Below, piece after piece: positions 9,407 to 17,407 of a stretch of DNA of 64,000 nt. The DNA is from Sandarakinorhabdus limnophila DSM 17366 (GTDB lineage Bacteria; Pseudomonadota; Alphaproteobacteria; Sphingomonadales; Sphingomonadaceae). The translations under genes were made by a program, and so were the position numbers. The stretch is from assembly GCF_000420765.1 (NCBI RefSeq), contig NZ_ATVO01000003.1, forward strand, positions 1 through 64,000. Reading direction: 5' to 3'. The notes beneath the pieces are model-generated. The model ran no database searches and was not told the DNA's origin. It worked only from the letters and a program-made list of their open reading frames with translations. Within the stretch, counting starts at the first letter, position 1; each line of letters opens with the position of its first letter.

Positions 9407-10092
9407 GGAACTGAGCCAGCAGGAGGCCTGATCGGCGGCAGCGCCAGCCAGCGCATCGGCAATGCTGGGGTGAGCGGAAATGGAATCGGTTCATGGCCCA
9501 GTGCTGCCGCGACAGCCGGATCAAGCCCGAGCAGTTCGAGCAAACGCGTCGTTGCAGCTTCGATGGCAGTCAACGGCAAGATGCCTCGATGCAGGTCGAG
9601 CGCGAGGCCGCTGATCGCTCCCGAGACCATGCTGGTGGTCAGGTCGAGGTCCGAAAGATTGAAGCGGCCAAGCTGCATGCCTTCAGCAAGATCAAGTTTC
9701 AGCCGCAGCCGAAGTTCCGAGACAAGGCTGTCGGCGGGCAGGCCGACATCAAAGATCAGGCGGCCAAAGCCAGGCTCTTTAGCCACCATTCGCAGCGTCT
9801 GGCGGGTTATGCGGGCAAAGCGTAGCGCCGGATCCGCCAACGCTTGATTGAAGCCGGCCATGGCCGCGGCGTGGTTGGCGCCGAGAAGCTCGCCAAGATC
9901 GGCAACCAGAGCGGCAACATCCGGATAGTAGTTGTAGAATGTCCCATGCACCACGCCGGCATGATCGGTGATCTGCCGAATGCCGAGCGCCGCCGCCGTA
10001 TGCGTCATCAAAAGCGATTGCGCCGCCGCCAGCAGCTGGTCACGTGTTCGGGCGCGTTTGGAACTGCGCAAAGGACTGGTTTCGAGAAGCAC
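9403..10092 (-). CDS. TetR/AcrR-family transcriptional regulator of the C-C hydrolase operon
   Basis: About 229 residues. The N-terminal helix-turn-helix (R-T-R-D-Q-L-L-A-A-A-Q, then I-R-Q-I-T-D-H-A-G-V-V-H-G-T-F-Y-N-Y-Y) is typical of TetR, with a long helical ligand-binding C-terminus and a Pro-rich tail. The start is uncertain. A TTG at 10110 lies inside the palindrome at 10093-10130; a GTG at 10092 sits exactly at the edge of that palindrome and is chosen here; neither has a good ribosome-binding site. It is the first gene of a leftward operon (oxidase, C-C hydrolase, FAH hydrolase) and probably represses it until a substrate or intermediate binds. Confidence 0.82.
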   Translation of the reverse strand: MLLETSPLRSSKRARTRDQLLAAAQSLLMTHTAAALGIRQITDHAGVVHGTFYNYYPDVAALVADLGELLGANHAAAMAGFNQALADPALRFARITRQTLRMVAKEPGFGRLIFDVGLPADSLVSELRLRLKLDLAEGMQLGRFNLSDLDLTTSMVSGAISGLALDLHRGILPLTAIEAATTRLLELLGLDPAVAAALGHEPIPFPLTPALPMRWLALPPIRPPAGSVP

Positions 10093-10130
10093 AATTTGAC
10101 GTAATCTCAAATTTGAAATTTCGTCAAATT
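10093..10130. promoter_or_regulatory. Concentric palindromic operator upstream of the TetR-led catabolic operon
   Basis: Perfect 9-bp arms AATTTGACG (10093-10101) and CGTCAAATT (10122-10130) flank a second perfect palindrome TCAAATTTGA (10107-10116). Both share the same centre between bases 10111 and 10112. The site abuts the regulator's likely start codon, the expected place for autorepression by a TetR dimer. It lies between the regulator and the converging end of the acyl-CoA ligase gene. Confidence 0.7.
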
Positions 10131-10276
10131 AAATCTTGAGAGCTGATCCCTTACCCGTCCCCTTGCGTACCCCGCGAGCGGCCTCCCAAGACACGCGCCG
10201 CTTATGGAGTTGCTCCGATGGCTTTGCGCGCTGTCAACTGGGTGCGCAGACCTGTCGCCTATGTGCCTTTGCATTT

Positions 10277-11827
10277 TCAGGCAATCTTGCTCGAGCGACC
10301 CGCCCAATAAGGGTCGCGCAGCTGGCGCTTGTAGAGCTTGCCAGTCGGTAAGCGTGGCAATTGTTCGGTGAAGTCGATCGAGCGCGGGCATTTGATGTGC
10401 GCCAGATGCTCCCGGCAAAACGCTATCAGTTCGGCGGCAAGTTCAGCATCTGCCAGTACGCCCGGCGCGGCTTGCACCACAGCCTTCACTTCTTCGCCCA
10501 GATCCTCGTTGGGTACACCAAACACGGCAACATCGGTCACCTTGGGATGGGTGATCAGCAGGTTTTCGCACTCCTGCGGATAGATGTTCATGCCGCCGGA
10601 AATGATCATGAACGTCTTACGGTCAGTGAGGTGAAGGAAGCCATCAGCATCGAGATAGCCGACATCGCCAACGGTGGTTTTCGTCCCGTCGGCAGAACGG
10701 CTTTCGTTTGTCTTGTCAGCGTTCTCGAAATACTCGAACGGCGTCGCGGTCGTGAACCAGATGGTGCCAGGCTCCCCCTCGGATGCCGGCTGCATCTCGT
10801 CATCGAGGATGTGGATGTCACCGAGCATCACACGCCCCACGGTGCCCTTGTGAGCCAACCATTCGGCTGAATCGCAAGCTGTGAAGCCCAGTGCTTCGGT
10901 GGCGCCATAATATTCGTGGATGATCGGCCCCCACCAAGCAATCATCGCCTCCTTCACCGACACCGGACAGGGGGCGGCACCATGGACGGCGACTTCCAGT
11001 GAGCTGAGGTCGTAGCAGGTGCGAACATCCTCCGGCAGCTTCAGCATTCGTGAAAACATCGTCGGCACCAGCTGGGTGTGGGTGACGCGGTAGCGTTCGA
11101 CCAATTGCAGATAGGCTTCGGGATTGAAGCTCTCCATGATTACGGCGGTGCCACCAGCTTGGATTGCCAGCGCCACGGCTGCCTGCGGCGCGGAGTGATA
11201 TAGTGGCGCGGGCGACAGATAGATCATGCTGTCGCGGTAGCGCCACAGTTGGGTTAGAAACGTGTAGAGCGGCAAGCCGACGTCGGGTGTCACTTTTGGT
11301 AGAGGCCGCAAAATGCCTTTGGGCTGGCCAGTGGTGCCCGAGGAGTAAAGCATGGCAGCGCCCAGCCATTCATCGGAAATCGGCGTGGCGGGCATGCCGG
11401 CAACTGCGGCATCGAGCTCGCGGATATTGTCGCCATCTCCCGCACCATCGACCACGAGGCAGAGCGCGACACCGGGTGCAAGCGCCATGGCTGCGCGTGC
11501 GACGTCCAGCTTGGCCGTTGACGTGATCAGTATCTTCGACCGGCTGTTGCTGAGGACATAGGCCAGTTCGTCGACGCCCAGATAGCTGTTGATCGGCGTG
11601 AAATAGAGCCCGGCACGCGCACCCGCGCCGCAGCACTCCACATAGCGCGCGTTGTTTTCCATGTAGATCGCGTAATGGTCGAGGCGGTTCAGGCCCTGTT
11701 GGCGAAACAGATGCGCCAACTTGTTGGTGCGCTTTTCGAGCTCGCCATAACTGATGGCCTCGCCTGATCCTGCCATAATGACGGCAATCCGGTTTGGGTC
11801 GCTTGTTGCGATCGCGCCTGGTAACAT
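10277..11827 (-). CDS. AMP-forming acyl/aryl-CoA ligase (ANL superfamily)
   Basis: 516 residues of the ANL adenylate-forming family, which activates a carboxylic acid as acyl-AMP and then the CoA thioester. Signatures: Y-S-S-G-T-T-G-Q-P-K-G at 161-171 (P-loop), Y-Y-G-A-T-E (adenine/substrate contact), G-D-V-G-Y-L-D and D-R-K-T-F-M-I-I-S-G-G (hinge), and the C-terminal catalytic lysine in P-T-G-K (about K497). The ATG at 11827 has GGGGA just upstream and begins 20 bases after the stop of the TetR gene at 11847-12440, giving a two-gene operon. Substrate choice (medium-chain, aromatic or steroid acid) cannot be read. Context suggests it activates the acid released by the neighbouring C-C hydrolases. 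Confidence 0.88.
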   Translation of the reverse strand: MLPGAIATSDPNRIAVIMAGSGEAISYGELEKRTNKLAHLFRQQGLNRLDHYAIYMENNARYVECCGAGARAGLYFTPINSYLGVDELAYVLSNSRSKILITSTAKLDVARAAMALAPGVALCLVVDGAGDGDNIRELDAAVAGMPATPISDEWLGAAMLYSSGTTGQPKGILRPLPKVTPDVGLPLYTFLTQLWRYRDSMIYLSPAPLYHSAPQAAVALAIQAGGTAVIMESFNPEAYLQLVERYRVTHTQLVPTMFSRMLKLPEDVRTCYDLSSLEVAVHGAAPCPVSVKEAMIAWWGPIIHEYYGATEALGFTACDSAEWLAHKGTVGRVMLGDIHILDDEMQPASEGEPGTIWFTTATPFEYFENADKTNESRSADGTKTTVGDVGYLDADGFLHLTDRKTFMIISGGMNIYPQECENLLITHPKVTDVAVFGVPNEDLGEEVKAVVQAAPGVLADAELAAELIAFCREHLAHIKCPRSIDFTEQLPRLPTGKLYKRQLRDPYWAGRSSKIA

Positions 11828-11846
11828 TAGTTCCCCATCTTTGGCG

Positions 11847-12440
11847 TTAAACTGACAGCACCGATTGGCGGGGTGCGGTTTGCAGCAGACGAAGCGCCGT
11901 GTCGATTGCCTCGCGGATTTGACGGTCTGGGAGTTTGCGGCGGCTAGCCACTCGCACGCCTTCATTCACCAGCATGAGGTAGGCGGCGTATTCGGTGGCG
12001 CGTGCCGGAGAGTAGCCAGCTTCGCGCAGGCACTCGTCGAGCAGTGCCTGCAATTTCGACAGCCATGCGCTGGCCGCCACGGCCAGTTCGTCATCTACGC
12101 CTGCAAGCTCGATGACGGTGTTGACTACCATGCACCCGAGCCCTGCCTTCGATACTTCAGCATGGTTCAGGCTATGTTCCAGGAAATACCTTATGGCATC
12201 CATCGGCGGGTATTTGTCCCTGGCCTTCTGGACAATGACAAAGGTTCGCTCCGCGAAAAGGTTGAGGCACTCGATGTACAGGCGCCGCTTATCTCTGAAC
12301 GCAGCGTAGAAACTGCCGCGGCCAATCTTCATTTCAACCAAGAGATCCGAAAGGGATGACGCCTGGTAGCCGTTGCGCCAGAAGAGCTTCAATGCGCTCT
12401 CCCTCGCGGTCATGATGTCAAACTCGATCGGACGTGCCAT
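11847..12440 (-). CDS. TetR/AcrR-family repressor (NemR/AcrR-like subgroup)
   Basis: 197 residues. N-terminal HTH of the subgroup starting M-A-R-P-x-E-F-D: A-L-K-L-F-W-R-N-G-Y-Q-A-S-S-L-S-D-L-L, then G-R-G-S-F-Y-A-A-F-R-D-K. The C-terminal domain carries the A-G-L-G-C-M-V-V-N-T pattern common in this group, including a Cys that in NemR-type proteins can sense electrophiles. It is transcribed with the acyl-CoA ligase and is divergent from the nitronate-monooxygenase-like gene. The palindrome GACCGTTCGGTC just upstream of its start is a typical operator for this subgroup and could control both directions. Confidence 0.87.
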   Translation of the reverse strand: MARPIEFDIMTARESALKLFWRNGYQASSLSDLLVEMKIGRGSFYAAFRDKRRLYIECLNLFAERTFVIVQKARDKYPPMDAIRYFLEHSLNHAEVSKAGLGCMVVNTVIELAGVDDELAVAASAWLSKLQALLDECLREAGYSPARATEYAAYLMLVNEGVRVASRRKLPDRQIREAIDTALRLLQTAPRQSVLSV

Positions 12441-12442
12441 AG

Positions 12443-13504
<1,062 letters not shown>

Positions 13505-13655
13505 CACAGTATCGACCGACACGTCACGGCGCTTGCGGTACGGGATGCTGTCACCACCCTGAACTTGCTGTTGATATTGAACAGGCTGTCGAGCGCTTCG
13601 GCGAAAAGCGGCGCTCCCGCGAAAAACAACGAAAAAGAGAAACGAGGAAAAGCGC

Positions 13656-15338
13656 ATGAAGAGTTTGTCTTTGATCGTTGTTGTGGGCCTGGCGCTCACG
13701 TCTGTTGAAGCGATCGTGGCACCGCTGACGCCGTCACTGCTGACGGGTGTCGTCAAGGACAGCCATGGCATGCCGCTCAACGGTGTCATGGTTAGGGTGA
13801 GCGACGATGCGTCGGGCCTGGCGGACAATGTTTTCACGGATGCAGAGGGGAAGTATGCGCTGTCAACGCGCCTCTCAGGGGATGTCGTGGTCAGGTTCCG
13901 CCTGCCGTATTACCAGGACGAGACGCGCAAGCTGACGCTTGCCGCGAGGCGGCCTGTCGAGCAGGCGGCGACCCTCAAGCGCATGACGGTCTCGGCTGAC
14001 ATTTCCGAAAGCCTGCCATCCGCCTATCACTTCGGGAACCTTGCCTTCGACAAGGACCCGACGGCGATTTTAAGCCGCGGAAACGTGCAGCGCGACTGTG
14101 CGGGCTGCCATGCGCTGGGCAATACTGTGTCACGTGCGCCGCGGCCGCTTGAGCAGTGGGTCGAGGTGGTCAAGCTCATGCAGGGTTATCTTGGCAACCC
14201 GGATCCAAAGCTGATCGAGAGCCGGGCTGCGCTGCTGTCCGCCGGCTTCCGGGGGCAGGCGCCGAACGTGCGGCCGGTGTTTCCCGTCGACGCTGAACTC
14301 CACACCGCCGTGATCCACGAATACAAGCTCGAGAGCACCCTGTTCCCGCATGACGGTGACATCAGCGCTGTCGATGGCCTGATGTATACGGTCGACCGCA
14401 CTGGCAACCAGATGGTGGTGACGGACCTTGTTACCGGCAAGTCTGTGTATATCGAGCAGCCTCCATCGACGCGTCCTGCCGTCGAAGGCGGGAACAGCTA
14501 TTCCGCACGCTCCACGGATCCAGGTCCGCATTCGCTGGTGCTCGGGAAGACCGGCTACTGGTACACGACGAACGCCGGGTCCGACGAGATTGGCGTGTTC
14601 GATCCGAAGACACGGAAGTGGAAGGATTCGTTCGTGCTGCCAGAGCCGGCACGCTATCCGCATACGATACGGGCAGGAAGCGATGGCATCATCTGGTTCA
14701 CGCTGGCGGCGTCGTCGCAGGTGGGCCGGCTTGATCCAATCAGCGGGGACATCAAACTGATCAATCTGCCAAAGCTCAAGCCGCTTGGCGGTGCGGGCGG
14801 CTCGCTTCCTTACGGCATCGATGTAAGCCCAGTTGACGGGCGCGTCTGGTATGCACGCCTGTGGGGCGACAAGCTTGGCGCCATTGATCCAAAGACGCTT
14901 GAGGTGACGGAATTCGACTCGCCGGTTGAAGGGCCGCGTCGCCTGCGCTTCGATGAGAGCGGTGCGCTTTGGTTGACAGGATACAGCGAAGGCATGATCG
15001 CGCGTGTTGATACCGCGAGCATGAAAAGCGAGGTCTATCCAATGCCCGAGTTTGCTCCGGGGTATAGACCTGGCCCATATGCGCTTGCGATCCATCCGGT
15101 CACGCAGGAGGTCTGGATAAACGAGACCTCGACGGATCGCGTGTATCGTTTCCTACCGAAGGAGAAGCGATTCATCGTGTATCCGATGCCGTTGCGCGGG
15201 ACCTTTACACGTGACTTTGCTTTCACGGCGTCGGGGTGGGCTTGCACGTCGAACAGCCCGATCCTGAACGCCGCGCTGGAAGGAAACGAAACGGAGTTGC
15301 TCTGCATTGATCCCAACGGAGCGGGGCCGCGCAAGTGA
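13656..15338 (+). CDS. Exported Vgb-type beta-propeller protein with carboxypeptidase-regulatory domain and haem c motif
   Basis: 560 residues, with three recognisable parts. After a signal peptide (about 1-22) there is a carboxypeptidase-regulatory-like beta-sandwich (L-T-G-V-V-K-D-S-H-G-M-P-L-N-G-V, F-T-D-A-E-G-K-Y). Next comes a C-A-G-C-H haem-binding motif (C148-H152) in a short cytochrome-like segment. From about residue 220 to the end is a streptogramin-lyase (Vgb)-like propeller with repeated I-W-F-T, V-W-Y-A-R-L-W-G-D-K-L-G and L-W-L-T-G-Y motifs. It should act in the periplasm. The SD GAGGAAAAG supports the ATG at 13656. The next gene, a membrane protein, starts within its stop (GTGA), so the two products probably work together, perhaps as a redox or sensor pair. 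Function is unknown. Confidence 0.75.
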   Translation: MKSLSLIVVVGLALTSVEAIVAPLTPSLLTGVVKDSHGMPLNGVMVRVSDDASGLADNVFTDAEGKYALSTRLSGDVVVRFRLPYYQDETRKLTLAARRPVEQAATLKRMTVSADISESLPSAYHFGNLAFDKDPTAILSRGNVQRDCAGCHALGNTVSRAPRPLEQWVEVVKLMQGYLGNPDPKLIESRAALLSAGFRGQAPNVRPVFPVDAELHTAVIHEYKLESTLFPHDGDISAVDGLMYTVDRTGNQMVVTDLVTGKSVYIEQPPSTRPAVEGGNSYSARSTDPGPHSLVLGKTGYWYTTNAGSDEIGVFDPKTRKWKDSFVLPEPARYPHTIRAGSDGIIWFTLAASSQVGRLDPISGDIKLINLPKLKPLGGAGGSLPYGIDVSPVDGRVWYARLWGDKLGAIDPKTLEVTEFDSPVEGPRRLRFDESGALWLTGYSEGMIARVDTASMKSEVYPMPEFAPGYRPGPYALAIHPVTQEVWINETSTDRVYRFLPKEKRFIVYPMPLRGTFTRDFAFTASGWACTSNSPILNAALEGNETELLCIDPNGAGPRK

Positions 15339-16003
15339 CCGTGCTGCTTGATGCGTCGCTCTATTCCGTCATTTCGCTGATTGGATTGGCCTGGACGCTG
15401 CTGACGTTTTTCCTGATGTTCTCCGCTCAGGGACAGCGTTGGCAGTCCAATCCGCTTAGTATCGCCATCGCTGCGGCGGCGCTGGCGCCTTCGCTCTGGC
15501 TGGTGACGTTACAGATCAAGGTGCTGACAGATCTTGCGGGAGGGATCCCGCCGCTGGACGTGCAGTTCGGCTATAGCCAGCAGCAGATTGCGCAGTTTGC
15601 TGACGCACTGGGCGAGGACGGTCGCAAGGCTTATGCGCAGTTCCAGCTGGGGACTGATACGCTGGCGCCTCCTGCGTTCTGTTGCTTCCTGATGAGTGTG
15701 TACCGCTCGACGGTGAGGTCTGTGGCCGTGCGTGCCTATTGCATGGCGCTGGCCTTTGTCTATCTGGTCTCCGTGCTGATCGCGAACACGTTCATGCCGG
15801 TGATTATCCTCAACTATCCGTCTCAGGACGGATCCATGCTGTCGACGCTGTATTGGCTCGTCCCGATCTGTGACATGGTGAAGTACTCCGTGCACGGCCT
15901 GGCTTGGTTCATCATCGTGACCACTTGGCTCTGGCAGCTTGCGGGCATGCTGACGACCCGCAAGTCGTCGCGACCTTTTCCCCCTGCAGCATCCCATGAC
16001 TGA
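15335..16003 (+). CDS. Four-helix membrane protein of unknown function
   Basis: 222 residues starting at a GTG that overlaps the previous stop by four bases. Four clear hydrophobic helices: about 8-30, 42-64, 128-155 and 185-208. A polar loop of some 60 residues lies between helices 2 and 3 and contains P-P-L-D-V-Q-F-G-Y-S-Q-Q-Q-I. No family is recognised. Tight coupling to the haem-motif propeller protein suggests a membrane partner, possibly an electron acceptor or anchor, but no redox motif is obvious. The stop (16001-16003) runs directly into a same-frame crotonase fragment, marking a deletion scar. Confidence 0.6.
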   Translation: MTVLLDASLYSVISLIGLAWTLLTFFLMFSAQGQRWQSNPLSIAIAAAALAPSLWLVTLQIKVLTDLAGGIPPLDVQFGYSQQQIAQFADALGEDGRKAYAQFQLGTDTLAPPAFCCFLMSVYRSTVRSVAVRAYCMALAFVYLVSVLIANTFMPVIILNYPSQDGSMLSTLYWLVPICDMVKYSVHGLAWFIIVTTWLWQLAGMLTTRKSSRPFPPAASHD

Positions 16004-16126
16004 CAGCGACGCTTGTACGCTGTCGACGAAGGCGTTGCGACGATTTCGTTCAACAGGCCTGACAAGCTGAACGCGATGAAGCCTGCGATGCTTCAGAAGT
16101 TTTTCGCGAAAGTCGACGCAGACTGA
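16004..16126 (+). pseudogene. Enoyl-CoA hydratase/isomerase (crotonase) N-terminal remnant
   Basis: Translated in the same frame as the preceding gene, right after its stop, this stretch reads ...L-Y-A-V-D-E-G-V-A-T-I-S-F-N-R-P-D-K-L-N and continues A-M-K-P-A-M before ending at TGA 16124-16126. That is the first beta-strand pair and the N-R-P-x-x-x-N-A-M motif of crotonases, but only about 37 of the usual 260 residues exist. The CoA-binding oxyanion-hole glycines and the active site are absent. It is the scar of a beta-oxidation gene that once followed here, consistent with a degraded catabolic locus. Confidence 0.75.
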
Positions 16127-16167
16127 CCCGCCACCCGAAGGTTTTTCGACATAAAAGGACATTCACT

Positions 16168-16779
16168 ATGCTCAAGCTTCATTTTGCCCCTAACTCGCGC
16201 GCCGGCCGGATCGTCTGGTTGCTAGAAGAGCTTGGGCTGCCTTATGAGATCAACAAGATGGCGTTCCATCCCAGTGCGCTGAAATCGGATGAACATCGCG
16301 CACGTCATCCACTTGGCCGTGTCCCGGTGCTTGAAGATGGCGATGTTTCAATTTTTGAGTCAGGCGCAATCGTCGACTATATTCTTGAACGCCATAAGAA
16401 TGGCGGGCTTAAACCCGCAGTGTCCGATCAGCGATTTCCGGCCTATCTGCAATGGTTCCATTATTGCGAGGGGATGATCATGCCGCCGATCAACACCATT
16501 GTGGTACATACACTGATCTTGCCCGAAGAACGACGCGATGCAACCGTGTTGGGGCAAGCAAAGCGGTTGCTGACCAACGCGCTGGCGCCGGTTGATGAGG
16601 CTTTGGTCGGCAAAGACTACCTGATCAGCGAATTTTCGGGGGCCGACATTATGCTCGGCCACGCCTGTTTCATGAGCAATCGGGTTGGCTGCGTCCCCGA
16701 TGAAATGGCAAACCTCAAGGCCTATGTTGCCCGCATCGCAGCACGTCCCGACTTCCAGACTGCGATCAGGATGCAATAG
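16168..16779 (+). CDS. Glutathione S-transferase family protein
   Basis: 203 residues with the two-domain GST layout. The thioredoxin-like N-terminus has M-L-K-L-H-F-A-P-N-S-R-A-G-R, the cis-Pro signature G-R-V-P-V-L-E-D-G and the glutathione-binding E-S-G-A-I. The helical C-terminal domain carries the Y-L-I-S-E-F-S-G-A-D-I-M-L-G motif around residue 151-163. Ser12 near the N-terminus is a candidate activating residue. An SD-like AAAAGGA lies upstream of the ATG. It stands alone after the crotonase remnant and could conjugate or detoxify electrophilic intermediates of the nearby catabolic genes. Confidence 0.88.
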   Translation: MLKLHFAPNSRAGRIVWLLEELGLPYEINKMAFHPSALKSDEHRARHPLGRVPVLEDGDVSIFESGAIVDYILERHKNGGLKPAVSDQRFPAYLQWFHYCEGMIMPPINTIVVHTLILPEERRDATVLGQAKRLLTNALAPVDEALVGKDYLISEFSGADIMLGHACFMSNRVGCVPDEMANLKAYVARIAARPDFQTAIRMQ

Positions 16780-17121
16780 GCTGGAGCGATTTGGTGGCCG
16801 CGTCGCTCGAAGGGCCGGACTCTAATCGATCGTGGAGGAAAATCAGGGGGTCAGGTCACGGCCATCCCAATTGATAAGTTGCAAGCGTCATAGCCCCGGA
16901 TCCCAGTCTCTGAGGGTGACCATCAGAGTGAGAGCTGAGCGGTAGAATTTGACTATGAACGTGGGCTAGCAGCTAGGTAGGGGTGTTACCCGGATCCGAA
17001 AGAGCCGCATCCAAATGGTGACACCAAATGAGCGCAAAATCCAAATTTGGTACTAAATTTGGTAACGCGATCGCTCTGATCAACAAAAACGCTTAAAAAT
17101 CAATAACGTATGATCTAGCGC
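16780..17121. other. Gene-free AT-richer stretch next to tRNA-Gln; possible relic of an integration site
   Basis: 342 bases with no credible coding region. The last hundred bases are AT-rich and hold short repeats: the palindrome GGTGACACC near 17018, and AAATTTGGTA twice (17043-17052 and 17055-17064) with a 12-base period. These lie about 60 bases from the encoded CCA end of tRNA-Gln. Arm-type recombinase sites and integrase promoters are often found in this position, but no integrase gene remains, so this is inference. Confidence 0.4.
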
Positions 17122-17195
17122 TGGATGCCCCGCGAGGATTCGAACCTCGATTAACGGTGTCAGAGACCGGAGTCTTACCTTTAGACGACAGGGCA
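17122..17195 (-). tRNA. tRNA-Gln (anticodon CTG)
   Basis: 74 bases including an encoded CCA. On the minus strand: acceptor TGCCCTG pairs with CGGGGCA (one G-U), the D-arm is closed by GTC/GAC, the anticodon loop CTCTGAC gives CTG, and the T-arm is CGAGG-TTCGAAT-CCTCG. The first anticodon-stem pair (27:43) is a C-U mismatch. The 3' end faces the low-GC accessory region, the orientation expected for an island integrated at the tRNA 3' end. Confidence 0.9.
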
Positions 17196-17293
17196 ACAGC
17201 CAGCTAAGGCCGGCGTTTACCGGCTGGGGCGGCCACGGTCAACCGTCTGATGTGGTCCAAAAGCGCCAGTGTCCACAGCTGTGGCCGAGGTAG

Positions 17294-17314
17294 CGGATGA
17301 TTTGCCATCATCCG
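17294..17314. repeat. Inverted repeat (hairpin) upstream of ppx
   Basis: CGGATGAT and ATCATCCG form a perfect 8-bp stem with a TTGCC loop. No T-tract follows on either strand, so it is not a classical terminator. It sits in the 212-base gap between tRNA-Gln and the Ppx/GppA gene and may be a protein-binding site or a processed RNA hairpin. Confidence 0.45.
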
Positions 17315-17407
17315 ATGAATTGGCTAGCGTGTTTTCAGGTTCCGCTGCGGCGGCGTCCCTTGGGGGCGCATGGTTAAGGCGGTATGTGAATGTGACTGGA
17401 CTTGCCG

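Noticed and set aside
8210-9847. Open frame of 545 codons on the plus strand
   Set aside because: Antisense to the BBE-type oxidase and TetR genes; no domain or plausible start context.
13505-13655. Possible mobile-element scar between the NMO-like gene and the propeller gene
   Set aside because: No terminal repeats, transposase motif or target duplication visible in the 151 bases; only the ribosome-binding site GAGGAAAAG is recognisable.
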